DNA of 36,218 nt from Mangrovactinospora gilvigrisea (lineage in GTDB: Bacteria > Actinomycetota > Actinomycetes > Streptomycetales > Streptomycetaceae). Of this stretch, positions 1 through 7,631 are shown in pieces (position 1 is the stretch's first letter; each line of letters starts with the position of its first letter). The DNA lies in NCBI RefSeq assembly GCF_001879105.1, contig NZ_MLCF01000156.1, positions 1 through 36,218 of the forward strand, in the 5' to 3' direction. Below the pieces are notes generated by a model. It worked only from the letters and a program-made list of their open reading frames with translations. It did no database searches and was not told where the DNA came from. Made by a program: the position numbers and the translations under genes.

Positions 1-1
1 G

Positions 2-904
2 TACCTGATGGTGTCGGGGACGGCCGCCGAGGTGGGGGCGGGGTCGCGGCTGGGCGGGGCGGAGTGGCTGGCGGTGGCCGTCGCGGATCGGCCCGAGGGG
101 CGGGCCTCGGCGCGCGTCCGGCTGGCCGCGGTGCTGGACGGCGCGACGGCGCTGCGGGTGGCCGGCGGGGCGGCCGTCGCCGACGAGGTGCGGTGGGACG
201 GCGGCGACGTGGTGGCGCGCCGGGTGGAGCGGCTGGGCGCGGTGGTGCTCGGCTCGGCGCCGCTGCGGGAGCCGGATCCGGCCGCGGTGCGGGCCGCGCT
301 GCTGGAGGGGCTGCGCGAGCTGGGCCCGTCCGGGATGCTGCGCTGGACGGACGGCGCCGAGCGGCTCCGCCGGCGGATGGCGTTCCTGCACCAGGAGGTC
401 GGCGCCCCCTGGCCCGCCGTCGACGACGGCGCCCTCGCCGCGCGCGCCGAGGAGTGGCTCGGCCCCGAGCTGGGCCGCGCCCGCCGCCGCGCCGACCTGG
501 CCCGCGCCGACGCCGCGGACGCGCTGCGGCGCCTGCTGCCCTGGAACGACCCGTCCGGCGCCGCGCTGCGCTTCGACGCCCTCGCCCCCGAACGCGTGGC
601 GGTGCCGAGCGGCTCGCGCGTCCGGGTGGAGTACGGCGGGGACGGCAGGCCGTTCCTGGCGGTGAAGCTCCAGGAGGTCTTCGGCTGGGAGGAGGCGCCG
701 GCGCTCGCCGGCGGCCGCGTCCCGCTGACGCTCCATCTGCTCTCGCCCGCGGGGCGGGTGGTGGCGGTCACCGGCGACCTGCGGTCCTTCTGGGGCGACG
801 GCTACCAGGCCGTCCGGCGCGACCTGCGCGGACGCTACCCCAAACATGCCTGGCCGGAGGACCCGCGGACGGTCCCGGCGCACCGGGGGACGCGGCCCCG
901 CTAG
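2..904 (+). CDS. hrpB: ATP-dependent helicase HrpB, C-terminal part (5' end outside window)
   Basis: The frame is open from the left edge, so this is the 3' end of a longer gene; no start codon should be assigned here. The visible 300 residues correspond to the region after the DEAH-helicase core and the HrpB-specific C-terminal domain. Family landmarks are a leucine/proline-rich 'LLPW' segment, 'VPSGSRVRVEY', 'LAVKLQEVFGWEEAP', 'VTGDLRSFWGDGYQAVRRDLRGRYPKH' and the near-terminal 'AWPEDP', a hallmark of the family. The helicase motifs (Walker A, DEAH) must lie upstream of the window. HrpB proteins are DExH-box RNA helicase-like ATPases whose precise cellular role is poorly defined. The gene ends with TAG about 100 nt before the galactocerebrosidase gene and is unlikely to be functionally linked to it. 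The family assignment is firm; the upstream extent cannot be judged. Confidence 0.9.
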   Translation, partial: YLMVSGTAAEVGAGSRLGGAEWLAVAVADRPEGRASARVRLAAVLDGATALRVAGGAAVADEVRWDGGDVVARRVERLGAVVLGSAPLREPDPAAVRAALLEGLRELGPSGMLRWTDGAERLRRRMAFLHQEVGAPWPAVDDGALAARAEEWLGPELGRARRRADLARADAADALRRLLPWNDPSGAALRFDALAPERVAVPSGSRVRVEYGGDGRPFLAVKLQEVFGWEEAPALAGGRVPLTLHLLSPAGRVVAVTGDLRSFWGDGYQAVRRDLRGRYPKHAWPEDPRTVPAHRGTRPR

Positions 905-928
905 CGCACCCGACCTCCGCACAGGTTC

Positions 929-957
929 TTGACAGCTTGTCAGGTCCGCAATCACTG
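929..957 (+). promoter_or_regulatory. Possible promoter -35 and first operator-like palindrome upstream of the GH59 gene
   Basis: TTGACA, a consensus -35 box, lies at 929-934. It overlaps the dyad TGACA-GCT-TGTCA (930-942, perfect 5-bp arms). A -10 box at the expected distance (around 951-957) is weak. A repressor on this dyad would cover the -35 element. The arrangement suggests control of the downstream secreted glycosidase; the regulator is not in the window. Confidence 0.4.
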
Positions 958-973
958 TGGCGTACACGGCTTT

Positions 974-987
974 TGACAACGTAGTCA
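974..987 (+). promoter_or_regulatory. LacI-like operator palindrome
   Basis: TGACAACGTAGTCA is palindromic at 12 of 14 positions (TGAC-N-ACGT-N-GTCA) with a central CpG, the layout typical of LacI-family operators in actinobacterial sugar-utilisation genes. It lies 18 nt upstream of the GH59 start codon and about 32 nt downstream of the other TGACA dyad. Binding by a LacI-type repressor is an inference. Confidence 0.45.
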
Positions 988-1005
988 TGACCTGGGGGTC
1001 CCCGC

Positions 1006-3828
1006 ATGAGCCGTACCAGCCGCACCAGCGGCGTCAGCCGCCTCCTCGCGTTATTCGCCCTCCTCGCCTCCGTCCTCCTCGCACCCGGCCCCGCGGCCCG
1101 CGCCGCGACCGCCGCGACCGCCGCCGCCGACCCGCCGTCCACCGCCATCACCGTGGACGGCCACGCCACCGGACTCACCTTCGACGGCATCGGCGCCGAG
1201 AGCGGCGGGGGCGGCAACAGCCGCCTGCTGATGGACTACCCCGAGCCCGAGCGCAGCCGCATCCTCGACTACCTCTTCAAACCCGGCTACGGCGCCGACC
1301 TGCAGATCCTCAAGGTCGAGATCGGCGGCGACACCAACTCCACCGACGGCGCCGAGCCCAGCCACGAGCACACCCGCGGCGACCTCGACTGCAACCGCGG
1401 CTACGAGTGGTGGATCATGGAGCAGGCCAAGGCCCGCAACCCGCACATCAAGATCTACGGCCTCGCCTGGGGCGCGCCGGGCTGGATCGGCAACGGCGAC
1501 TTCTGGTCCCAGGACATGGTCGACTACCTGATGGACTGGCTCGGCTGCGCCGCCACCCACCACATCGGCGTCGACTACCTCGGCGGCTGGAACGAGCGCG
1601 GCTGGGACAAGGCGTGGTACGAGAACCTGCACGCCGCCCTCCGCAGCCACGGCTACGCCACCACCCAGGTGGTCGGCGCCGACTCCGGCTGGGACGTCGC
1701 CGACGACATGGTCGCCGACAAGAAGTTCGCCGACTCCATCGACATCGTCGGCGCCCACTACCCCTGCCAGGGCGACGGCGGACCCGCCCTCTCCTGCTCC
1801 ACCACGGCCAACGCCAAGGCCACCGGCAAGCCGCTGTGGGCCAGCGAGAACGGCTCCCAGGACGACAACACCGGCGCCCCCGCGCTGATCCGCTCCATCA
1901 CCCGCGGCTACCTCGACGCCGACATGACGGCCTACCTCAACTGGCCGCTGATCGCCGCCCTCTACCCCGGCATGCCCTACGAGACCACCGGGCTCGCCGT
2001 CGCCAACTCCCCCTGGTCCGGCGCCTACTCGCTGGGCAAGAGCCTGTGGGCGACCGCCCAGGTCACCCAGTTCACCCGGCCCGGCTGGCGGTTCCTCGAC
2101 AGCGCCTCGGGCTACCTCGGCGGCGACCGCGCCAACGGCTCCTACGTCTCGCTGCGCTCCCCCGGCGGCGACGCCTTCAGCACCATCGTGGAGACCACCA
2201 CCGCCACCGCCGACCAGCACCTCAGCCTCGCGACCGCCGGCGGCCTGCCGCACCCGGCCGCGCTGCAGGTCCGGGAGACGGACGTCAGCTCCGCCGCCGC
2301 CCCCGACAACTTCACCCGGCTGCCCGACCTCACCCCGGGCTCGGACGGGCGCTACTCCCTCGACCTCAAGCCCGGCCGCGTCTACACCCTCACCACCGTC
2401 GGCGCCGGCGGCAAGGGAACCGCCGCCGGCCCGGCCGCGCACGGCCTGCGGCTGCCCTACGCCGACTCCTACGACCAGGACCGGACCGGCAGCGAGGCCC
2501 GCTACCTCGCCGACATGCAGGGCGCGTTCGAGGTGCGGCCGTGCACCGGGCGCGGCGGGCAGTGCCTGCGGCAGATGGCGCCCGTCAAGCCGATCGAGTG
2601 GAACGACGACTCCGACGCCTACGCCCTGCTCGGCGACCGCACCTGGAAGGACTACACGGTCTCCACGGACGTCCGGATGGCCGGCGACGCCCCCGTCGAG
2701 CTGTGGGGCCGGGCCGGCGACCAGCAGCGGCCGCAGTCCCACCAGGCCGGCTACCTCTACCGGATCGACGCCAAGGGCAACTGGTCGATCTCCCGCTCGG
2801 ACACCGACGGGACGATCACGAAGATCGTCGGCGGCACCACCCGTGCGCCGGGTCTCGACTCCTGGCACCGCATCGGGCTGACCATGGACGGCACCACGCT
2901 CACCGCCTCCGTGGACGGCCGCCGCATCGCCGCCGTGGACGACTCCGCCTACCGCAGCGGCAGCGTGGGCATCGGCATAGTCGGCTACCAGACCGACGAG
3001 TTCGACAACCTGCGGATCACCCCCGCCTCGGGCGCGCCCGCGCCCGCCACGCTCGCCGTCAAGGCCGACCCGACGACCGTGCAGCGGGGCGCGTCCACGA
3101 CGCTCACCGCGACGTTCGCGGTGCCGGCAGGCGGCCCGACGGCGACCGGGCTGACGCTCGCCCCCGACCTGCCCACCGGGTGGAAGGCCGCGTCCGGGCC
3201 GGTGCGGCTCGGCACGGTGAAGCCCGGCGGGACGGCCACCGCCAGCTGGCAGGTGACCGCGCCGACCGCGCTGGACACGCCGCTGGACCACCGGTTGGGC
3301 GTCGTCGCCACCTACGGGCGGGACGCGGTGCCGCACTGGACCACGGGCGGCACCCCGGTCACCGTCCCCATCCCGCCGCCCACCGGGGACGTCTACGTCA
3401 GCGACCTGGCGTTCCCGGCGACCACCAACGGCTGGGGACCGGTCGAGCGGGACACCTCCAACGGCGAGCAGGCGGCCGGGGACGGACTCCCCCTCACCCT
3501 TGCCGGCACCGTCTACAAAAAGGGCCTGGGCGTCCATGCGATCGGCGACGTCACCGTCTACCTGGGCGGCAACTGCACCCGCTTCACCGCCGTCACCGGC
3601 ATCGACGCCGAGGTCGGCAACGCCGGCGACGTGACGTTCACGGTCCGCGGCGACGGCAAGGACCTGGTGACCACGCCGGAGCTGGTCGGCGGCGGCCCCG
3701 CCCAGCCCGTCTCGGTGGACGTCACCGGGGTGCAGAAGCTGGACCTGATGATCAACCAGGTCGGCGACAACAACGCGCACGACCACGGCGACTGGGCCGA
3801 CGCCAAGTTGACCTGCGCCTCGGGGTGA
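1006..3828 (+). CDS. Secreted GH59 galactocerebrosidase-like glycosidase with NEW3 and NPCBM modules
   Basis: This 940-residue protein starts with a Sec signal peptide (hydrophobic segment about 11-33, cleavage near ARA-AT). Residues about 50-480 closely resemble galactocerebrosidase (GALC, GH59): 'DGIGAESGGGGNSRLL', 'YPEPERSRILDYLFKP', 'ILKVEIGGDTNSTDG', 'YEWWIMEQAKARNP'. The two GH59 catalytic glutamates fit E197 (acid/base, in 'GWNERGWD') and E281 (nucleophile, in 'LWASENG'). Residues about 490-670 match the lectin-like domain that follows in animal GALC. A NEW3-type beta-sandwich (about 680-790) and an NPCBM carbohydrate-binding module (about 795-940, 'KKGLGVHAIGDVTVYLGG') come next; animal GALC lacks these. 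GALC removes beta-galactose from galactosylceramide, so the bacterial substrate may be a beta-galactoside or galactolipid; this is inferred. ATG 1006 is chosen because it begins the signal peptide, although no strong Shine-Dalgarno is visible. The next two genes may handle released products. Confidence 0.88.
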   Translation: MSRTSRTSGVSRLLALFALLASVLLAPGPAARAATAATAAADPPSTAITVDGHATGLTFDGIGAESGGGGNSRLLMDYPEPERSRILDYLFKPGYGADLQILKVEIGGDTNSTDGAEPSHEHTRGDLDCNRGYEWWIMEQAKARNPHIKIYGLAWGAPGWIGNGDFWSQDMVDYLMDWLGCAATHHIGVDYLGGWNERGWDKAWYENLHAALRSHGYATTQVVGADSGWDVADDMVADKKFADSIDIVGAHYPCQGDGGPALSCSTTANAKATGKPLWASENGSQDDNTGAPALIRSITRGYLDADMTAYLNWPLIAALYPGMPYETTGLAVANSPWSGAYSLGKSLWATAQVTQFTRPGWRFLDSASGYLGGDRANGSYVSLRSPGGDAFSTIVETTTATADQHLSLATAGGLPHPAALQVRETDVSSAAAPDNFTRLPDLTPGSDGRYSLDLKPGRVYTLTTVGAGGKGTAAGPAAHGLRLPYADSYDQDRTGSEARYLADMQGAFEVRPCTGRGGQCLRQMAPVKPIEWNDDSDAYALLGDRTWKDYTVSTDVRMAGDAPVELWGRAGDQQRPQSHQAGYLYRIDAKGNWSISRSDTDGTITKIVGGTTRAPGLDSWHRIGLTMDGTTLTASVDGRRIAAVDDSAYRSGSVGIGIVGYQTDEFDNLRITPASGAPAPATLAVKADPTTVQRGASTTLTATFAVPAGGPTATGLTLAPDLPTGWKAASGPVRLGTVKPGGTATASWQVTAPTALDTPLDHRLGVVATYGRDAVPHWTTGGTPVTVPIPPPTGDVYVSDLAFPATTNGWGPVERDTSNGEQAAGDGLPLTLAGTVYKKGLGVHAIGDVTVYLGGNCTRFTAVTGIDAEVGNAGDVTFTVRGDGKDLVTTPELVGGGPAQPVSVDVTGVQKLDLMINQVGDNNAHDHGDWADAKLTCASG

Positions 3829-3928
3829 TCCCGACGGCCCGCGCCCGGCGCGCACGCCCCCGACGCACCCGCGTCTCACGCCTTCGGGGGATGCCGCCGC
3901 GGCGCGGGCCGCGCCGAGACTGGCGATC

Positions 3929-5209
3929 ATGCAATCCGGCCTCCGGCGTGTCGCCGCCGCGTCGTTCATCGGCACCGCCATCGAGTTCTACGACTTCTTC
4001 GCCTACGGCACCGCCGCCGCCCTCGTCCTCAACCGCGCCTTCTTCCCGCAGCTCTCCCCCGCCGCCGGCACCCTCGCGGCCTTCTCCACCTACGCCGTGG
4101 CCTTCCTCGCCCGGCCGCTGGGCGCCGCGCTCTTCGGGCACTTCGGCGACCGGCTGGGCCGCAAGTCGATGCTGGTGCTGTCGCTGCTGATGATGGGCGG
4201 CGCCACCGTGCTGATCGGCGTGCTGCCCGGCTACCGGTCCATCGGCGCCTGGGCGCCCGCGCTGCTGGTGGCGCTGCGCGTGGTGCAGGGCCTGGGGCTG
4301 GGCGGCGAGTGGGGCGGGGCGGTGCTGCTGGCCGTGGAGTCCGCCCCGCCGGAGCGCCGCGGCCGGGCCGGGGGCTTCCCGCAACTCGGCCCGTCCGCGG
4401 GCTTCTTCGCCTCCACCGGGGCGTTCTGGCTGCTGTCGGTGGTCCTGGACAAGGCGGCGTTCGACTCCTGGGGCTGGCGGCTGCCGTTCCTCGCCTCCAC
4501 CGCGCTGCTGGTCACCGGGCTCGTCGTCCGGCTGCGGATCGCCGAGACCCCGGTCTTCGCCGGCCTGGCCGAACGCCGGGAGACCAGCCGCCGCCCGCTG
4601 CTGGAGGTGCTGCGCGGCAGCCCGCGGCAGGTGCTGCTCGGCGCCGGGGTGATGGCGTTCTCCTACGCGCTCTTCTACATCTCCTCCTCCTACTGCCTCG
4701 TCTACCTCACCACCGTCCGGGCGATGCCGCGGCGGACGGCGCTGTCGCTGGCCCTCGTCGCGATCGTCTGCCTGGCCGCCGGCACCTGGACCTCGGCCGG
4801 GGCCTCGGACCGGCTGGGACGCCGGGTGCCGGTGCGGGCCGCGACGGCGGCCGCCGGGCTGTGGTCGCTGGCGCTCTTCCCGCTGCTCGACTCCGGCTCG
4901 GTGGCGCTGACGGGGGTGGGGCTCGCGGTCGCCGGGCTGCTCAACGGGGCGCTGCACGGGCCGATCGGGGCGTTCCTGCCGGAGCTGTTCGCCGCGCGGG
5001 TGCGCTACAGCGGCGCCGCGGTCGCCTACAACCTCGGCGGGGTGGTGGGCGGCGGGGCCGCGCCGCTGCTGGCGATCCGGCTGCAACCGCGGTTCGGGGC
5101 CGACTCGGTGGGGTGGATGCTCGCCGGGCTGGCGGTGGTCTCGCTGCTGTGCCTGGCGCGGCTGCCGGAGACCGCGGGGGTCGCGGCGGAGGAGCCGGCG
5201 GCGGCGTGA
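3929..5209 (+). CDS. MFS transporter, metabolite:H+ symporter (MHS) type
   Basis: This 426-residue polytopic membrane protein has about 12 predicted hydrophobic segments. The opening 'AASFIGTAIEFYDFFAYGTAAALV' and the loop 'RPLGAALFGHFGDRLGRKSMLV' (MFS motif A) are hallmarks of the metabolite:H+ symporter subgroup (KgtP, ShiA and ProP relatives). 'RVVQGLGLGGEWGGAVLLAVE' is the conserved TM4 region of that group. Such proteins import small organic acids, osmolytes or aromatic acids using the proton gradient; the substrate here cannot be read from sequence. The gene starts 100 nt after the glycosidase and ends 85 nt before the hydrolase, all on one strand, so joint regulation is possible but not shown. 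ATG 3929 has no clear ribosome binding site; it is the first codon that keeps the intact family N-terminus. Confidence 0.85.
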   Translation: MQSGLRRVAAASFIGTAIEFYDFFAYGTAAALVLNRAFFPQLSPAAGTLAAFSTYAVAFLARPLGAALFGHFGDRLGRKSMLVLSLLMMGGATVLIGVLPGYRSIGAWAPALLVALRVVQGLGLGGEWGGAVLLAVESAPPERRGRAGGFPQLGPSAGFFASTGAFWLLSVVLDKAAFDSWGWRLPFLASTALLVTGLVVRLRIAETPVFAGLAERRETSRRPLLEVLRGSPRQVLLGAGVMAFSYALFYISSSYCLVYLTTVRAMPRRTALSLALVAIVCLAAGTWTSAGASDRLGRRVPVRAATAAAGLWSLALFPLLDSGSVALTGVGLAVAGLLNGALHGPIGAFLPELFAARVRYSGAAVAYNLGGVVGGGAAPLLAIRLQPRFGADSVGWMLAGLAVVSLLCLARLPETAGVAAEEPAAA

Positions 5210-5281
5210 GGGGGCGGCGGCGTGATCGGGAGTGTCCTGACCCGGCCGTTCGCGACCGGGCCGGGCGGCCGAACTGCCGGA

Positions 5282-5287
5282 TAGGGT
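5282..5287 (+). promoter_or_regulatory. -10 box TAGGGT of a likely leaderless transcript
   Basis: TAGGGT fits TANNNT and ends 7 nt before ATG 5295, so transcription should start at or next to the A of the start codon. This supports ATG 5295 over the in-frame GTG at 5286, which would overlap the promoter. No good -35 is visible. Confidence 0.45.
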
Positions 5288-5294
5288 GCGGCGC

Positions 5295-6407
5295 ATGGAG
5301 CTGCTGGGGAACGGCAAACGCGATTACCGCGATCTGGGGATCTTCTCCGAGCTGGTGGAGCTGACCGCGCCGCGCCGGGCCGGGCGGATGGCGCCCGGTC
5401 CGGAGCTGGTCGCCGCCGCGCGCGAGGCGATCGGCGTGCTGGACCTGGCGCCCGGCGACGCGCGCGTGGAGCGGAGCTGGACCAGCGCGGACGGCGAGCT
5501 GGTCGGCGAGGAGGTCTCCTGGTCGGTCGGGTTCGGCCCGCGCACCCGCGCCTATCTGCTGCGTCCCGCCGGCGCCGATCCGGCGGAGCCGCTGCCCGGG
5601 GTCGTCGCGCTGCACTGCCACGGCGGCCACAAGTGGCAGGGCAAGGAGAAGATCGCCAACGGCCCGGACGGCCCCGACGGATACGCCGCCGCGTGCCAGG
5701 AGGAGCTGTACGGCGGGCGGGCCTGGGCGGACGAGCTGGCCCGCCGGGGCCACGTGGTGCTGGCGCACGACACCTTCCTGTGGGGCAGCCGGCGCATCCC
5801 GGCGGACCAGATCCCCGGGGCGGAGGGGCACGCCGCGGAGCGCGCGTACGACTCCGTCGCCAACCCCTACGAGCACGTCGTCTCCAAGTGGTGCGGGCTG
5901 CTGGGCACTTCGGTCGCCGGCGTGGTCGCGGGCGAGGACCTCGCGGCGGCGGCGTACCTGCGGTCGCGTCCGGAGGTGGACGGGTCGCGGATCGGGTGCG
6001 CGGGGCTCTCCGGCGGGGGGTGCCGCTCGGCGATGCTGGGGGCGTTCGACGGCGGGATGGCGGCGGTGGCGATCTCCGCGATGATGTCGACGTACGACGA
6101 GCTGCTGGACGGGTTCGCGGTGAAGCACACCTGGATGTTCCAGCCCGCGGCGCTGAGTCCGATCGCGGAGTGGCCGGCGCTGACCGCTTGCGCGGTGTCG
6201 GCGGGGGCGGGGCTGCTGGTGCAGTACGCGCGGGGGGACGCGCTGTTTCCGGAGCGGGGGATGGCGGCGGCGGATGCCACGTTGGCGGCGGCGTGCGGGG
6301 AGGACGGGTACCAGGGGCAGTGGTTCGAGGGGCCGCACCGCTTTGACGTGGCGATGCAGGAGGCGGCGTTCTCGTGGTTGCGGGGGCGGTTGGCCGCACG
6401 GCAGTAG
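5295..6407 (+). CDS. Alpha/beta-hydrolase, dienelactone-hydrolase / acetyl-xylan-esterase-like
   Basis: This 370-residue protein has no signal peptide and is probably cytoplasmic. The alpha/beta-hydrolase fold is indicated by 'PLPGVVALHCHGGHKW' (oxyanion strand, about 100-114), the nucleophile elbow 'GLSGGG' with Ser239, an acid candidate Asp315 in 'QYARGDALFP' and His348 in 'EGPHRFD'. Aromatic and glycine-rich insertions between residues 110 and 200 form the lid region. The family contains dienelactone hydrolases and carbohydrate or peptide esterases, so the substrate is unresolved; deacylation of an imported metabolite would fit its position behind the transporter. ATG 5295 is preferred because the sequence just upstream works best as a leaderless promoter. 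It converges on the amidohydrolase gene, with a long hairpin between the two stops. Confidence 0.8.
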   Translation: MELLGNGKRDYRDLGIFSELVELTAPRRAGRMAPGPELVAAAREAIGVLDLAPGDARVERSWTSADGELVGEEVSWSVGFGPRTRAYLLRPAGADPAEPLPGVVALHCHGGHKWQGKEKIANGPDGPDGYAAACQEELYGGRAWADELARRGHVVLAHDTFLWGSRRIPADQIPGAEGHAAERAYDSVANPYEHVVSKWCGLLGTSVAGVVAGEDLAAAAYLRSRPEVDGSRIGCAGLSGGGCRSAMLGAFDGGMAAVAISAMMSTYDELLDGFAVKHTWMFQPAALSPIAEWPALTACAVSAGAGLLVQYARGDALFPERGMAAADATLAAACGEDGYQGQWFEGPHRFDVAMQEAAFSWLRGRLAARQ

Positions 6408-6434
6408 GCCGTGGCCCCTGTTCGCCGCACCTCC

Positions 6435-6478
6435 CGCCCCGGCACCCCACCCGCCTGCGGGCGTGAGGTGCCGGGGCG
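6435..6478. terminator. Bidirectional terminator-like hairpin between convergent genes
   Basis: Arms CGCCCCGGCACC (6435-6446) and GGTGCCGGGGCG (6467-6478) pair perfectly over 12 bp, with a further CCCGC/GCGGG stem inside. It lies between two convergent stop codons and has no T tract, as usual for high-GC actinobacterial terminators. The same arm sequence recurs in the hairpin at the right edge of the window. Confidence 0.65.
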
Positions 6479-6482
6479 CGGG

Positions 6483-7628
6483 TCACGCCATCCCGTAGAC
6501 ACGCAAGGCGTTCTCCGTGGAGACCAGCCGCGCGACGCGCTCCGCGTCCGGCGGAGCCCACGCGCCGTCCGCGACGAAGCCGGCGAGGACCGTGGCGAGC
6601 GCCTCGCGGTACGTCAGCGCCGCCACCGCGTACAGCTCCGGCACGCCCGCCGCGTCCGTGGAGAACAGCAGCTTCCCGAACGGCGCCAGCTCCAGGTACT
6701 CCGCCAGCACCGCCGCCGCCCGCGCGCCCACATGGTGCAGCGTCAGCCCGACGTCCGCGTAGACGTGCGGCAGCACCGCCGCCAGGTACGCCGCCGAGCG
6801 GTGGAACGGGTAGCCGTGCAGCAGCACCACCTCGCAGCCGGTGGACGCCAACTCCCGCAGCAGCTCCGTCAGCAGCGCCGGATCGGTCTCGGCGAGCCGC
6901 AGATCGGGGTCGCCGAAGCCGGTGTGGATCTGGATCGGCAGCCCCGAGTCGGCAGCCGTCCACAGCAGGAACCGGTGCAGCACCGGGTCGTTGATCCGCA
7001 CCGGACGCTCCGCCAGCCGCGCCACCATCAGCGCATGGTCGGCCGCGCGCCGCACCTCGCGCCGGCCGGGCCGTCCGGTGCGGTGCAGCCGGAAGCCGTG
7101 CCGGTACGCCATGATCGACTTGAAGGCGACGGCCCCGCCCTCCACCGCGGCCTCCACCGCCGCCTCGAAGCGGTCGGCGAAGTCGTGCGCCCCGCTCGCC
7201 GCCACCACCTCCTCGGCGAGCGTCTCCAGCCGCACCACCTCGCGGCGCACCGTCCCCTCCGGCGACGGCCCGCCGAGCGCCGGGCCCGCCGGGCGGAACC
7301 CGGTGTCCACCAGGAACGCGCCGATCCCGGTCGCACCCAGCAGCCGGCGCTCCGCCTCCGCGCCGCCCAACTCGGTGCGCCGGGCGAGGTAGTCGCCGAT
7401 CGCGGCGTGCGGCTCCAGCCCCAGCAGCGGCGCGCACCAGCGCCGCACCGCGAACCCCAGCTGGCTGTCGAGGTGGGTGGTACCGGGCGCGGGCGGGGTG
7501 TCGGACTCGGTGAGGCGGCGGGCGAGCGCCTCCTCGGTCATCGGCTCCTCGGCGGGGATCAGGCCGTGGCAGTGGTGGTCGACGAGCGGCGGCAGCGCCT
7601 CCGGGTCGAGGCGCCAGGCGGTGGTCAT
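6483..7628 (-). CDS. Amidohydrolase-family metal-dependent hydrolase (FluG N-domain-like)
   Basis: This 381-residue protein has the amidohydrolase TIM-barrel pattern. An N-terminal metal motif appears in 'LVDHHCHG' (His19, His21), with Lys170 in 'AVAFKSIMAYR' as candidate bridging or carbamylated lysine, His235 in 'PIQIHTGFGD', His271 in 'VVLLHGYPF' and Asp325 in 'LLFSTDAAG'. The sequence style matches the N-terminal half of FluG-type proteins and related amidohydrolase_2 members, which hydrolyse amide bonds or decarboxylate. It starts 3 nt after the stop of the upstream glutamine-synthetase-like gene, so both are almost certainly on one mRNA and translationally coupled. The pairing suggests opposite or successive chemistry on a gamma-glutamylated compound, for instance ligase then hydrolase; this is inference. 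The exact substrate is unknown. Confidence 0.82.
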   Translation of the reverse strand: MTTAWRLDPEALPPLVDHHCHGLIPAEEPMTEEALARRLTESDTPPAPGTTHLDSQLGFAVRRWCAPLLGLEPHAAIGDYLARRTELGGAEAERRLLGATGIGAFLVDTGFRPAGPALGGPSPEGTVRREVVRLETLAEEVVAASGAHDFADRFEAAVEAAVEGGAVAFKSIMAYRHGFRLHRTGRPGRREVRRAADHALMVARLAERPVRINDPVLHRFLLWTAADSGLPIQIHTGFGDPDLRLAETDPALLTELLRELASTGCEVVLLHGYPFHRSAAYLAAVLPHVYADVGLTLHHVGARAAAVLAEYLELAPFGKLLFSTDAAGVPELYAVAALTYREALATVLAGFVADGAWAPPDAERVARLVSTENALRVYGMA

Positions 7629-7631
7629 CGG

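Noticed and set aside
1051..3981. Long open frames antisense and in other frames over the GH59 gene
   Set aside because: They arise from extreme GC skew by codon position; their translations are Arg/Pro/Gly- or Val/Gly-rich with no recognisable domain.
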